Source of the DNA: Chloroflexota bacterium
GTDB taxonomy: Bacteria > Chloroflexota > Anaerolineae > Anaerolineales > Villigracilaceae
Assembly: GCA_016191845.1 (NCBI GenBank)
Contig: JACPVF010000007.1
Span: 62,001 to 126,000 of the forward strand
DNA length: 64,000 bases
Direction of reading: 5' to 3'
The notes below the pieces were generated by a model, which did no database searches, had not been told where the DNA came from, and saw only the letters and a list, made by a program, of their open reading frames with translations. The translations under genes and the position numbers were made by a program. Positions 28,017 to 37,250 of this stretch are shown in pieces. Numbering within the stretch: the stretch's first letter is position 1; each line of letters begins with the position of its first letter.

Positions 28017-28813
28017 TATATTTTCAATATCTTCCGCCGCCGCCAGTTCCACATGGGAGCCACCAGCTTGCGGACATAATATTTTGCCACGATGGGCGCG
28101 AAGAACGAACCACCGTCACGATAGTGAACCTTGAGCATCTCAGGCCAGCAACGGTCATCCGCGACAGTGCTCTTGCCCGAAGCATGCATGCGGAAGTTGG
28201 CCCAGGTCTGGCCAGCCAGGTATTTGATCTCAGTCTTGGAAGCAATGCGCGTCCACAGGTCGTAGTCCATCGCAAAGTAGAATGATGGGTCGAGCGGACC
28301 AACCTGCTTCCACAGTTCGGCGCGGAAGAACATGGTCTGCTGTGGGATGTGAACGTAGCCCTGACGCAGGCGCGCATAATCGGTCTGCGCGGCAGGGAAT
28401 TTTCCCAGCACCTGACCGTCTTCGTTGAGGTAATTGCAATCCGCGTAGACCATGCCCACCTCGGGATGGTCTAGCAGATATTTCACAGCCTCGCCAACCG
28501 CGCGGGGCTCGTAGGTGTCATCTGAGTTGAGCCAGGCCAGGATTCCGCCCGTGGCACGGGCAAAGCCCTTGTTGATGGCATCGGTCTGACCTTTATCCTT
28601 TTCACTCACCCACCAGGCAAGTTTGTCGGCATATTTTTTGATGATGTCCACGCTGCCGTCGGTCGAGCCGCCGTCTACAATGATGTATTCAATGCGCGGA
28701 TAATCCTGAGTCAGCACCGATTGAATGGTGGACTCCAGATAACGCGCCTGATTGAATGACGGCGTGATGATCGAAACGGTGGGCAAGGCGGGCGGCTTCA
28801 CGGTCACTCCCAC
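28016..28813 (-). CDS. Glycosyltransferase family 2
   Basis: A 265-residue GT-A fold transferase. It has SIITPSFNQARYLESTIQSVL, then IEYIIVDGGSTDGSVDIIKKY, the nucleotide-sugar/metal motif WLNSDD near residue 96, and a downstream acceptor region FYFAMDYDLWTRIA that supplies the ED-like catalytic acid. No membrane helix. It probably adds a sugar to the growing repeat unit on the inner face of the membrane. It overlaps the upstream sulfotransferase gene by 10 bases. Its product is very similar in its first half to that of the GT2 gene at 33010. Confidence 0.9.
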   Translation of the reverse strand: MGVTVKPPALPTVSIITPSFNQARYLESTIQSVLTQDYPRIEYIIVDGGSTDGSVDIIKKYADKLAWWVSEKDKGQTDAINKGFARATGGILAWLNSDDTYEPRAVGEAVKYLLDHPEVGMVYADCNYLNEDGQVLGKFPAAQTDYARLRQGYVHIPQQTMFFRAELWKQVGPLDPSFYFAMDYDLWTRIASKTEIKYLAGQTWANFRMHASGKSTVADDRCWPEMLKVHYRDGGSFFAPIVAKYYVRKLVAPMWNWRRRKILKI

Positions 28814-29742
28814 TGTACATCCGAGTAGAACAGATGCGCCACGTCCTCGGTCAACGAGCGGATGCGATGGATCTCTTCAGACGTCAGGCGCTTCTTCCAG
28901 TTGTACAGGTTGGCGCGGCTGTCGAGTTTCACCGAGTGCGTTTTATTCTTCGAAAGCTCGGTCGGGTTTTCGGAACTGCTGGAGTTGAGGATGTCCTTCT
29001 CGGCGCGCGGAGTGAACTCCAGGCCGAGGGCTCCGTATAGGGAACGGTACCCGCCTACGGGGTCGAGAGAGAGATCCTCGTGGCGGACGACCTGAATGGC
29101 GGGATCCGCCTGATGGTCCCGATGCACGGTGCGGTAGATGACCCGCCACAGCAGCGCGGCCTGACCGATGATGTCGTCGGCAGGCATGGATTCCATGTCG
29201 GTACGGTCGGCTTCGAGGTGATCGCGCATCAGCAGCGGCTGATCGAGCAGATCGCGGAAGTCGAAGCTCCAGTTCAGGCGCTTGAGGCTGCTGGCGAACG
29301 CGGCAGGATGCCGCACCGTCACCACAACCTGACAATTCAGCCGCGCGGCGAACCACGGCATCGAGAAGACTGCAAACGGGTCCTTGAGCAGCGGCCGCTC
29401 GCCGTGGATGCTGCCAATGAAGAAGCTATGATAATCGCGGACCATGCGCAGGAAGTCTTTGCGCGAACGGATGGAGCGCAACTCGCTCAACAGGTGATAA
29501 TCATAATCAAGCAACTCGCGAAAAGCGGGCAGATACTCAGCCTCGTTCTCAGCAGCGATGTAGGTGTACCAATGCTTGACAGGCGCGCGAAACACGCCAG
29601 GCCGATGCAGCACGTTGAGCGGCTCACTGATGTAGGCCACGCCATCTTCAGCGGCCAGCATCTTGCCCACCCAGGTCGTGCCGCTGCGATGCGCGCCCGT
29701 CACCAAAATCGGGCGCGGGTTATCGGAGGTCGTAGATGACAT
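28804..29742 (-). CDS. Sulfotransferase family protein, no. 2
   Basis: A 312-residue sulfotransferase-fold protein. The PAPS 5'-loop is GAHRSGTTWVGKML near the start; the 3'-phosphate site is VVVTVRHPAAFASSLKRLNWSF; the end (WKKRLTSEEIHRIRSLTEDVAHLFY) matches the family's C-terminal helix. The start at 29742 is chosen because GAAGGAG lies six bases before it; upstream in-frame ATGs lack such a site. It overlaps the end of the membrane glycosyltransferase gene upstream by 23 bases, indicating a tightly packed operon. Confidence 0.85.
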   Translation of the reverse strand: MSSTTSDNPRPILVTGAHRSGTTWVGKMLAAEDGVAYISEPLNVLHRPGVFRAPVKHWYTYIAAENEAEYLPAFRELLDYDYHLLSELRSIRSRKDFLRMVRDYHSFFIGSIHGERPLLKDPFAVFSMPWFAARLNCQVVVTVRHPAAFASSLKRLNWSFDFRDLLDQPLLMRDHLEADRTDMESMPADDIIGQAALLWRVIYRTVHRDHQADPAIQVVRHEDLSLDPVGGYRSLYGALGLEFTPRAEKDILNSSSSENPTELSKNKTHSVKLDSRANLYNWKKRLTSEEIHRIRSLTEDVAHLFYSDVQWE

Positions 29743-31270
29743 AGCCATCTCCTTCTGCAAAGATCGGATAGGCGGCAAGGCGTTCTTTCAACATCGGCTG
29801 CGCTTTCAACTCGTCGGGCAGGGTCACCAGGAAGAAATCACGCTTGGACGCCAGGTTCTTGAACCGTTCGTCGAAGTCGGCCTGCGCGCCACGCAGGTCT
29901 TCATGATACGAAAGGTCGCCCGCCACAGGCCATTGTGCCGAATCCAGCCAGCCCCAATAGGCCAGCCGCGAACCGTAATCCTGAGTCAGGGCCACCACGC
30001 GCGCACCGGGACCGAGCGTCTGGGAGATGGACTCCCACATGGAAGCCTCGGGCCGATAGTCGACGGACTTGAGCGTGGAGCGCACGTCCCACAGGACGCT
30101 GACCAGGCCCAGGGCCAGCACCGCCATCGACAACCCGCGCATCCATCTGGACCCCGCAGTGGATTCCGTCAAACGAGCCAGCACCCACGCCCCCAGCGGA
30201 CTCAGCGACAGCGCCGCCAGCGGCAGGAGCGGCAGGTTGTAATAGTCATGCGACCAGATGTGATAATCGAAATACAGGCCATAGGCAAAGTACGCGCCCC
30301 ACAACCCGAGGATGAATCCGCGCTTGCGGAAAAAGAAAATACCCAGCAACGCCAGCGCAAAGCCCAACCCCATCACATGGTTGAGCGTGGACAGCCAGTT
30401 GAAATAGAAGGTCGGGCTGACCAGCAGCGACGGGATGAAACGTCCGCTGAATTGCTGGCCGAGAAAGCCCGCAATATACACCCCGTAGACGAAATACGCC
30501 GCGCCAGGCAACACACCCAGCAATGCCATCGTCCACACCTGAGGACGGCGAATCGCATTTTTGAGCGAGAGCGCGCTCAGGGCCGCGCCCAATCCACCAC
30601 CCAGCACGAAGAAGACCGCCGAGAACTTGACGAGGATGGCCAGCCCGCCGAGGAGGCCCGCAAGGATGGCCCAAAAAGATTCACCGCGAAGAAAGGGAGA
30701 GCGTGAAGATTCTTTTTTGTCCGTTTCGCGCCCCTCGCCGCTTCGCGGTTCCGTGGACTTTGCCCAGCGATTCACCGCCCACCAGAAAGCGATGATGAAC
30801 GTCACCATCAGCGGGTCGGGTTGGAAGGAACGGCTGGCAAACACGGCATATGGCAGGAAGAGATAGAAGGCCAGCGCGGCCAACCCGCCCGCCTCCGAGA
30901 CCAGGTCTCGCGCCAGGAAGTAAAGGAAGAGTCCGCCGATCAGCCAGAACAGGATCGAGTACAGCCGCCCCACCCAGACCTGCTCACCCGTGATGCGGTA
31001 GGTGAAGGCCGTCAGCCGCTCGACGATCTCAGGCTCGATCTCGGCCTTGGACTTCCACTGCTGCACGGCGAACTGACGCTGCCACTCGGGCACGTCACCG
31101 CGGCCTTGATAGTACATCCCGCGCGCCTTGATGAGCGACAATAACTGGCGGGTGGGATGAAAATCCAACGGCAGGTCGGTCAGGTCGTAGATGCGGATCG
31201 CGAGGCCCAGTCCCAGCAGGAGGACGAGCAGCAGCATCGGGCGGAGTCGGTTCCAGGCGGTCAGCTTCAT
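29720..31270 (-). CDS. GT-C-type membrane glycosyltransferase (GT39/ArnT-like)
   Basis: A 516-residue polytopic protein (about 11 helices). After the first helix it has the family's acidic loop motif (RIYDLTDLPLDFHPTRQL), and SRSFQPDPLM marks a later periplasm-side loop. Such enzymes use lipid-phosphate sugars to modify glycans or proteins outside the cell. The ATG at 31270 overlaps the upstream stop (ATGA). Around residue 195 an in-frame, hydrophilic, low-complexity stretch (TEPRSGEGRETDKKESSRS) interrupts a cytoplasmic loop and looks repeat-derived. A close paralogue is at 34011. Confidence 0.85.
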   Translation of the reverse strand: MKLTAWNRLRPMLLLVLLLGLGLAIRIYDLTDLPLDFHPTRQLLSLIKARGMYYQGRGDVPEWQRQFAVQQWKSKAEIEPEIVERLTAFTYRITGEQVWVGRLYSILFWLIGGLFLYFLARDLVSEAGGLAALAFYLFLPYAVFASRSFQPDPLMVTFIIAFWWAVNRWAKSTEPRSGEGRETDKKESSRSPFLRGESFWAILAGLLGGLAILVKFSAVFFVLGGGLGAALSALSLKNAIRRPQVWTMALLGVLPGAAYFVYGVYIAGFLGQQFSGRFIPSLLVSPTFYFNWLSTLNHVMGLGFALALLGIFFFRKRGFILGLWGAYFAYGLYFDYHIWSHDYYNLPLLPLAALSLSPLGAWVLARLTESTAGSRWMRGLSMAVLALGLVSVLWDVRSTLKSVDYRPEASMWESISQTLGPGARVVALTQDYGSRLAYWGWLDSAQWPVAGDLSYHEDLRGAQADFDERFKNLASKRDFFLVTLPDELKAQPMLKERLAAYPIFAEGDGYVIYDLR

Positions 31271-33003
31271 TTCACCAACAGGAGGCGGATGGAACCCTCC
31301 CGCCCGGAATAAGCGGTGGTGTAATACTGGTCGAGCTGCGACTCGATCAACTTCCAAATGGGCTCGTTGGCGTTCGAGAGCGAGCTATCTACATACACGG
31401 CGGTGATGCCCTTTTGCACCAGCAGGTCATGCAATTCAGCAGGAGACGTGACTGCGTAATATTCGTCGCCGCCGAGATCCTCGAACTCCATATCCGCCGC
31501 CCATACGCCGCCCGGGGATCCTGCCGCCACGGTGGTGTTTTTCGGCAGGCTGTCCACCATGACGAGCAGGGCCTGCTCTTCAGCGCCTTGCGACAGGTCC
31601 CGCCCCACGGGGGGATCGAAGATCGGACGCAGGATCAGGCCGACGGCCAGGAGAGACAGCAACCCCATCGTCGCAAGGGAGGGCCCATCCGTGGTGGTCG
31701 TCTGGAAGAGGTGGATTCCCAACAGCGCCGCGGCCAGGAGCGCGGTAGTGAAGTACAGGGCGCGGACATCCAGGAAAACGGCGGCGATGGTCACGGTCAG
31801 GAAGAGACCGATCAGCACGTATGCCCGCCTACGCTGGGACATGTCCTGCACGAAGGCGTACGCGCCCAGGGCGATCAGCAGGAAGGGGACAAAATAAATG
31901 GTGCGAATATAGCCGATGCGAAAGAAGGTCAGGAAGTACACGCCGAGGTGGGTCATCCACAAGAGCAGGATGGCCAACAGGAGGTATTTTCGCTTGGCGA
32001 GCAATTCCCAGATGCCGCGCGCCGCCAGGATCAGGGCGAGGAAGATCATGCGCTTGCCGAAGGTGTCCACCACCAGCGAGGGCAGTGCGCCGAGGATCCT
32101 GGTGAGGCGGCTGGCAAAGGCTTGCGGATTGCGACTGATGGCATGGAAGACGGAGTACCCGTTCTCTTCGCCCGTCCCGTATAACTCCTGGGCCTTCAGC
32201 ACAGCACACTTCAGCAATTTCTGCTGGCAATCAGGCTCGCGTTTGTAATCGACAGACTGTCCCTGCTGAAAGGCAACGTAGGAACGCTGCATGGTACCCA
32301 CTTCGAACCCGCCCGTGACCGCCGCGAAGAGGAGCAGGTATCCGCCCACCAGCGCGGCGAATGGGATCACGGCGGGAAGCAGCCAGCGGAAGTCCCAACG
32401 GACCGAGCGGACGATCAACGCCGCCAGGAACAGGAAGATGACGAACAGCACCAACCCGTCGTTGCGGGAGAGGGCTGCCAACCCAAGGAACAGGGACGCC
32501 TTCCACAAATGGGAACGGTCCTGGTCGTTGTAGAAGCCGAGCACCTGCCAGAGGGCGAAGCCCGAGAGCGCCGCGAAGAGGGCATCGCTCGGGTTGAGCA
32601 GGATGTCCACCAGCACGGGGAACAGCAGGAGCGGTCCCGCCATGGCCAGCGGCGGCATGGACCTGGCGAACTGACGGGCGATCAGGTAGGCGCTCAGCCA
32701 CATCAAACCAAAGAGAAGAAAACGTCCCAACGAGATGCTGTACAACATCCAGAAGGGCGAACCGCTGAAGATCAAATATAGGGCGGCGTAAAACAAACCG
32801 ATCAAAGGATTACGGGAAAAAGGCGGCAGTTCCCCCCGCACCAGGCTGCGGCCCGTGTTGACGTACACGGACTCATCCCAGGTATTGATGTCGCGCATCA
32901 TAGGGATGAAGATGCTAAAGACCAGAAAAACGTTCAGGGCAAAGAATAGAATGGCAAGCAGGGTTTCGCGGTCGGGCGGACGCTTGAAGAGTCGCTGGAG
33001 CAT
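31267..33003 (-). CDS. GT-C-like polytopic membrane protein
   Basis: A 578-residue protein with about 12 hydrophobic helices. The first extracytoplasmic loop carries two acids in MRDINTWDESVYVNTGRSL, as in GT39/GT83-type (PMT, ArnT) transferases. A long soluble C-terminal part (about 490-578) has a small alpha/beta pattern. Likely a lipid-linked sugar transferase for the surface polymer. Sequence similarity to the 29720 and 34011 proteins is not obvious beyond topology. It is seven bases from the GT2 gene upstream. Confidence 0.75.
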   Translation of the reverse strand: MLQRLFKRPPDRETLLAILFFALNVFLVFSIFIPMMRDINTWDESVYVNTGRSLVRGELPPFSRNPLIGLFYAALYLIFSGSPFWMLYSISLGRFLLFGLMWLSAYLIARQFARSMPPLAMAGPLLLFPVLVDILLNPSDALFAALSGFALWQVLGFYNDQDRSHLWKASLFLGLAALSRNDGLVLFVIFLFLAALIVRSVRWDFRWLLPAVIPFAALVGGYLLLFAAVTGGFEVGTMQRSYVAFQQGQSVDYKREPDCQQKLLKCAVLKAQELYGTGEENGYSVFHAISRNPQAFASRLTRILGALPSLVVDTFGKRMIFLALILAARGIWELLAKRKYLLLAILLLWMTHLGVYFLTFFRIGYIRTIYFVPFLLIALGAYAFVQDMSQRRRAYVLIGLFLTVTIAAVFLDVRALYFTTALLAAALLGIHLFQTTTTDGPSLATMGLLSLLAVGLILRPIFDPPVGRDLSQGAEEQALLVMVDSLPKNTTVAAGSPGGVWAADMEFEDLGGDEYYAVTSPAELHDLLVQKGITAVYVDSSLSNANEPIWKLIESQLDQYYTTAYSGREGSIRLLLVK

Positions 33004-33009
33004 GTCACC

Positions 33010-33945
33010 TCACGGGCGTAATTTTAGCATGGACTTTCGCCAGGCTAGGATGGCCTCCCGCAGGCGGCCCAATCCGCTCAGGGCGAGCAGGGACGAGGCC
33101 AGCAGGTTGAGACGGGCCAGCGCCGTGGGCGGATGGATCACCAGCGCCCGCATCCAGGCGGTCAACGCCGCAGCAGGCTGTCCGCCGTCGAGCAGGTAGC
33201 GCGCGTCCACGCGATGGGCGGAGGCGGTCGCCCGTCGTCGGACCCGGGCCAGCGCCGGTGCAAGAGCCGCATCCTGCGCCACCACGTCCAAAATGCGGAA
33301 GGCCTCACGCCCGAACCCAGCCGCTTGAGCGCGGTTCTTGGCCTCGGCGTGATAACGAGCCGCCGCCCAGGTCTGGTTGATGTGCAGGATGCGCCCCTGT
33401 TGGGCGATGCGAATCCAGAGCAGGTGATCGAGCAACAGGTGGAAGTTGAGGTCAAGTCCGCCCGCCTTTTCCAGCGCGGAACGGCGCATGAAGACGGCAG
33501 GCTGCCCGATGATCTGGAAGCTCAACAGGTCTTCCAGCGTGAGGGATCGGTACTTGAGTTCGTTGGTGGTCTGGCCGTGTTCGTCCACGGCCAGCATATC
33601 CGCGTAGACCAGGACGGCATCGGGATTCTCGTCGAAGGCTTTTAGCGCGGCAGCGACAGCGCCCGGCAGGTAATAGTCATCCGAGTTGAGCCAGGCCACG
33701 ATCTCGCCCTTCGCGCGCGCAAAGCCCTTGTTGATGGCTTCGGCCTGGCCGCGATCCTTCTCGGAGATCCAATACGCGAGTCGGGCGGCGTAGCGCTGGA
33801 TGATCTCCACACTGCCGTCGGTCGAGGCGCCGTCGATGACGATGTATTCCATACCAGGCACATTCTGCTCGAGCACAGAACGCAGGGTTTGTTCGAGGTA
33901 GGCAGCCTGGTTATAGGAAGGGGTGATGATCGAAATGCGGGTCAT
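33010..33945 (-). CDS. Glycosyltransferase family 2 with C-terminal helical extension
   Basis: A 311-residue protein. The GT-A core (1-220) has SIITPSYNQAAYLEQTLRSVL, MEYIVIDGASTDGSVEII, ISEKDRGQAEAINKGFA and the DxD-like WLNSDDYYLPGA. The ~90 C-terminal residues are Ala/Arg/Leu-rich amphipathic helices, a probable membrane-surface contact. It resembles the GT2 at 28016 closely in its first half, so the two may be duplicates with different acceptors. The gap of 65 bases to the upstream membrane transferase holds no visible signal. Confidence 0.9.
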   Translation of the reverse strand: MTRISIITPSYNQAAYLEQTLRSVLEQNVPGMEYIVIDGASTDGSVEIIQRYAARLAYWISEKDRGQAEAINKGFARAKGEIVAWLNSDDYYLPGAVAAALKAFDENPDAVLVYADMLAVDEHGQTTNELKYRSLTLEDLLSFQIIGQPAVFMRRSALEKAGGLDLNFHLLLDHLLWIRIAQQGRILHINQTWAAARYHAEAKNRAQAAGFGREAFRILDVVAQDAALAPALARVRRRATASAHRVDARYLLDGGQPAAALTAWMRALVIHPPTALARLNLLASSLLALSGLGRLREAILAWRKSMLKLRP

Positions 33946-34010
33946 GGGATGATCGTGGAGTCGAGGCAGGGTGACAGACCGCCATGCTTATGGGCAGTCT
34001 CGTCTGCGTC

Positions 34011-35531
34011 CTATTTCTTCAAGTCGTACAGCACGAACCCGTCGCCTTCGGCGGCCACGGGATACTGATCCAAAATCTTCTTCAGGGCGGGCTGTTTCTC
34101 CAATTGTCCAAAGGCCGTGACGAGGAAATAATCCTCACCCTCGGTGAGGACATCGAAATGCGCAGCGGCATCCGTGTCCGAACCGCGCAGTTCGGCCAGG
34201 TCACTGGTCACGGGCCACTGGTCGATCTTGCGCCAGCCCCACAGCATCAGCCGGAATCCATATTCTTGCGTCAGGCCAATGACCTCGGCGTTCGCGGGGA
34301 TGGCCTCTCCGATCTGGGCCCAGATGGCGGGCTCGTGGCGGAAATCCTCTGCGACGAGGATCGAGCGTGCCACCCAGGCTTGATATCCGACCACGGCCAG
34401 GATCACCGCGACGAAAGCCGCCCGTACCATCCGACCCTGGCCTGCCGCCGCCTCGAAAAGCGGATTCAACGCCCCGGCCAGCCCCAGCGCAATCATGGGG
34501 ATCAATTGGATGTGATAATAGCTGTGCGTGTACATCTGGAACGGGAGCGTCAGGCCGTAGGCCAGGTAGCCGATCCACAAGCTGACCAGCAGCCAGCGCA
34601 GGCGCGGCTGGACGAGGAAGGTCCCCGCCAGTGCCGCGAAGATCACCGTCAGCCCGAACAGGCTGCCGAGGAAAGCCAGCCACTTCGAGTAAAAGTCCGT
34701 GGTGGTGATTAACTGGACCAGCGCCGCCGACCAACTGAAGAAATACTCCGTCGAGCGGCCTGAGTGTAGCAGCACATAAAAGACAAAGGCGGGCGCGATC
34801 ATCGCGGCGGCCATCGCCCAGACCTGCTTCGACTTCCAGAACTTCCAGCCGAGAGTGAACAGCACCAGCGCGACCGCCGCCGCGCCCACGAAGAAGGCGA
34901 TCACCACCTTGACCAGCGTGGCAAAGCCGAGGAAGAGGGCGGCAAGCAAGGCGAAGCGCCACTGAAGTGCTTCAACGTTACGGGCTTCGCCCGCATCGCT
35001 CAACGCGTACGATTCCGACCAGCGATAGAGGAAGTAAATCCCGACCACGAAGGCGGAGGTCATCAGCGGGTCGGGCTGGAAGGAGCGGCTGGCCTGCACG
35101 GAGAAGGGCAGGACGAGGTAAAAGGCCAGGGCTCCAAGCGCGGCCCAGGGCGAGACGGCGCGGCGCAGCAGGTCGAACAGGGCCACGCCCGCCAGCAGCC
35201 AGAACAGGGATTCCCAGAGGCGCGGAATGGCGAGATTTTCGCCGCCCGTCAGACGATAGGTCCAGGCGACCAGGGTCTCGATGATGGGCGGTTCATACTG
35301 CCCCACCGAGCGGCGGAAGGACTCGGTCAACGCCAGGGTATGTGCATCCGTGTCCGGCAGCAGGTGGTAGTAGATGTCGCGGGCGACGAGGGAGTTGCGC
35401 AACTGGCGCGAGGGGTGGAAGTCCAGCGGAGGATCGGTCAGGTCGAGCAGGCGCAGAGTCCCGCCGAGGGCGAGAAGCAGGATCAGGAACGGGAGCCAGG
35501 CGCGGGGTCCAACAAAAGGTGAGGTTTTCAT
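34011..35531 (-). CDS. GT-C-type membrane glycosyltransferase (GT39/ArnT-like), paralogue
   Basis: A 506-residue polytopic protein, paralogous to the one at 29720: both share DLTDxPLDFHPxRQL after the first helix, SRSFQPDPLM in a later loop, and the closing pattern AEGDGFVLYDLK. About 11 helices. It should transfer a sugar from a polyprenyl-phosphate donor outside the cell. Around residue 195 a hydrophilic loop (SDAGEARNVEALQ) replaces the low-complexity insert of the paralogue. Its ATG overlaps the stop of the DUF115 gene by four bases. Confidence 0.85.
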   Translation of the reverse strand: MKTSPFVGPRAWLPFLILLLALGGTLRLLDLTDPPLDFHPSRQLRNSLVARDIYYHLLPDTDAHTLALTESFRRSVGQYEPPIIETLVAWTYRLTGGENLAIPRLWESLFWLLAGVALFDLLRRAVSPWAALGALAFYLVLPFSVQASRSFQPDPLMTSAFVVGIYFLYRWSESYALSDAGEARNVEALQWRFALLAALFLGFATLVKVVIAFFVGAAAVALVLFTLGWKFWKSKQVWAMAAAMIAPAFVFYVLLHSGRSTEYFFSWSAALVQLITTTDFYSKWLAFLGSLFGLTVIFAALAGTFLVQPRLRWLLVSLWIGYLAYGLTLPFQMYTHSYYHIQLIPMIALGLAGALNPLFEAAAGQGRMVRAAFVAVILAVVGYQAWVARSILVAEDFRHEPAIWAQIGEAIPANAEVIGLTQEYGFRLMLWGWRKIDQWPVTSDLAELRGSDTDAAAHFDVLTEGEDYFLVTAFGQLEKQPALKKILDQYPVAAEGDGFVLYDLKK

Positions 35532-36337
35532 TCGAAGAGGGAATTGTAGTCGACTTTGGGGAAGATGGTCAGCTTGCCGCCGACGGTCGCATCCAGCACC
35601 TGACGTCCCGCCTTGTGGTAGGCGTCACGCGCCAGGGCATAGCCGATCTCGGAGGTGTCGAGGTCGGGCAGTTGCCAGCGGAAGCCCTTGCCGAAGTAAC
35701 GCGGATCGAAATGATTCGGGTCATCCCCGTCCGAGACGACGGTCTTGTTGGCGTCGCCCTTGCTGGTGAAGTTGTGATCCACGCCGATCAGGATGACCTG
35801 CTCGAAGCCCATGTAGAAGGCCAGTTGCAGCGCCACGTTGGTGACGGTGGCCCCCTCCCAGACGCGACGGGTCAGGTCGTAGGCAAACTGCGGACCCGTG
35901 TAGGTAGTGTAGAGGAAGACCAGGTCCTCGGGCAGGCGCTGAAAGTGGCGGTTGGAATGCCAGGCCAGGAACTTGGGGATGGGCAGGGCGGCGATCTCCT
36001 CGGCGCACTGCTCGATGACCAGGTCGTTGATCGAGGCGAAGTAGGTGGTGGTGAATCCCAGCTCGGGGAACATCAGGTAGATGCGATTCATCCCGAAGGT
36101 ATATTCATCCTTGAGCTTCGAGAGGTCGGTCTGCTTGAGGCTGGGCCCGTTGCCGATGATGAAGCAGCGTTTGCCCGCGTGGATGTTCCGATACTCGTAC
36201 ATGCGCCCGCGGCTCTTGCGCCGCCAGGGATGCAGGTAGGCGTCTGGCACCTGCGGCAATCGGCGGATGGCGTCATACGTATTCTTGACGGTTTGCAGGA
36301 CGGGAGAAGGGAGAAGGTTTTTGAGGGTTTGTTTCAT
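35528..36337 (-). CDS. DUF115/MptE-like protein of surface-glycan loci
   Basis: A 269-residue soluble protein with the DUF115 hallmark CFIIGNGPSLKQTDLSKL, then TFGMNRIYL and the phosphate/nucleotide-like region VILIGVDHNF. DUF115 is related to the archaeal pterin diphosphokinase MptE and forms the core of the Maf proteins that transfer nonulosonic acids to flagellin. In a locus with NeuB- and NeuA-type genes, a role in transferring or activating such a sugar is plausible but inferred. It lies three bases after an SDR gene and is coupled to the membrane transferase downstream. Confidence 0.8.
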   Translation of the reverse strand: MKQTLKNLLPSPVLQTVKNTYDAIRRLPQVPDAYLHPWRRKSRGRMYEYRNIHAGKRCFIIGNGPSLKQTDLSKLKDEYTFGMNRIYLMFPELGFTTTYFASINDLVIEQCAEEIAALPIPKFLAWHSNRHFQRLPEDLVFLYTTYTGPQFAYDLTRRVWEGATVTNVALQLAFYMGFEQVILIGVDHNFTSKGDANKTVVSDGDDPNHFDPRYFGKGFRWQLPDLDTSEIGYALARDAYHKAGRQVLDATVGGKLTIFPKVDYNSLFE

Positions 36338-36340
36338 GGG

Positions 36341-37111
36341 TTATTCCGTGCTCAACCTCGCCGTTGCGCCGCCGTCGACCACCAGCGCCTGGCCCGTCAT
36401 GAACGAGGACTGTTCGTTATCGGCCAGGAAGTAGATGGCGTGGGCGATCTCGGTCGGCTGACCCACCCGTCCGTTGACGGTCTTGCGGGCCAGGTTGTCG
36501 AGGCGCTCCTGCATGTCGCCGTGGCCGACGTGGCCACGGTCGAGTCCCGCGCGCAGCATGGGCGTGTCCACCGCGCCGGGCAGGATGGCATTGACGCGCA
36601 CCTGGTCGGGCGCGAACTCGATGGCCATGGCGCGGGTCAGCGCCAGGATCCCGCCCTTGGAGGCGGCGTAGGCGGCGATATTGGCCGAAGTTTGCACGGC
36701 ATGCACAGACGAGACGTTGACCACCGCCGCTCCGCCCTGCGCCTTGAGCAACGGATAAGCCAGCTTGACGCCCAGGAAGACCGAGCGCAGATTGGCCGCC
36801 ATGACCGCGTCCCATTCCTCGACGGTGGTCTCGACCAGCGGCTTGGCCACCTGCAAGGCCGCGTTGTTGACCAACGCATCCAGGCTGTCGGTGAAGGCAT
36901 GTGCCCGCTCGAAGATGGACTGCATGTCCTCGGGGCGGGCCACATCGGCCTGGATGAAGAGTCCGTTCTGCGGGAACCCTTCGGCTCCGCTCAGGGCGGC
37001 AAATGGATTACGGTCCACGCCGATGACGCGCCAGCCGTTCTGCGCAAAGAGAGAGACAGCTGCGCGGCCGATTCCGCCCGCTGCGCCGGTGATGAGGATG
37101 GTTTTAGTCAT
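36341..37111 (-). CDS. Short-chain dehydrogenase/reductase (SDR)
   Basis: A 256-residue NAD(P)-dependent oxidoreductase. Cofactor motif TGAAGGIGRAAV at the N-terminus, the structural NNAAL, the catalytic VNVSSVHA (Ser), YAASKGG (Tyr/Lys), and DGGATARL at the end. Substrate is probably a sugar or sugar nucleotide given the neighbours. Residues ~33-46 (FAALSGAEGFPQNG) are encoded by a copy of the dispersed CTTCGGCTCCGCTCAG repeat (36977-36999) that appears to have been absorbed in frame at the loop after beta-2. Confidence 0.93.
   Translation of the reverse strand: MTKTILITGAAGGIGRAAVSLFAQNGWRVIGVDRNPFAALSGAEGFPQNGLFIQADVARPEDMQSIFERAHAFTDSLDALVNNAALQVAKPLVETTVEEWDAVMAANLRSVFLGVKLAYPLLKAQGGAAVVNVSSVHAVQTSANIAAYAASKGGILALTRAMAIEFAPDQVRVNAILPGAVDTPMLRAGLDRGHVGHGDMQERLDNLARKTVNGRVGQPTEIAHAIYFLADNEQSSFMTGQALVVDGGATARLSTE
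36977..36999. repeat. CTTCGnCTnCGCTCAG repeat inside an SDR coding region
   Basis: CCCTTCGGCTCCGCTCAGGGCGG matches the intergenic repeat family at 27957 and 60505, but here lies within the reading frame and encodes ALSGAEG. Confidence 0.6.
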
Positions 37112-37127
37112 GAGGTTCTTTCCTTTT

Positions 37128-37250
37128 GGTACACGGATGACACGGAGTTCACGGATACTTTTAGTGTTTTACGGAGTCTGGTAGGCCGTGACGAATGTGA
37201 CGATCCGTGTCGTGTGAAGATGGTGTCAGTATTTGAGTGCACGGATAGTT
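37128..37250. repeat. ACGGAnnnCACGGA-type direct-repeat stretch
   Basis: The gap between the SDR and GxxExxY genes contains repeated motifs (ACACGGATGACACGGAGTTCACGGATAC and later TTGAGTGCACGGATAG). Similar text (CTCCGTGCTTTCCGTGGAATCCGTG) lies on the other side of the GxxExxY gene at 37707-37731. No gene is seen in it. Confidence 0.5.

Noticed and set aside
30700-30770. Frameshift in the GT-C gene at the low-complexity stretch
   Set aside because: The frame stays open through it and both flanks align with the paralogue at 34011, so it looks like an in-frame insertion.
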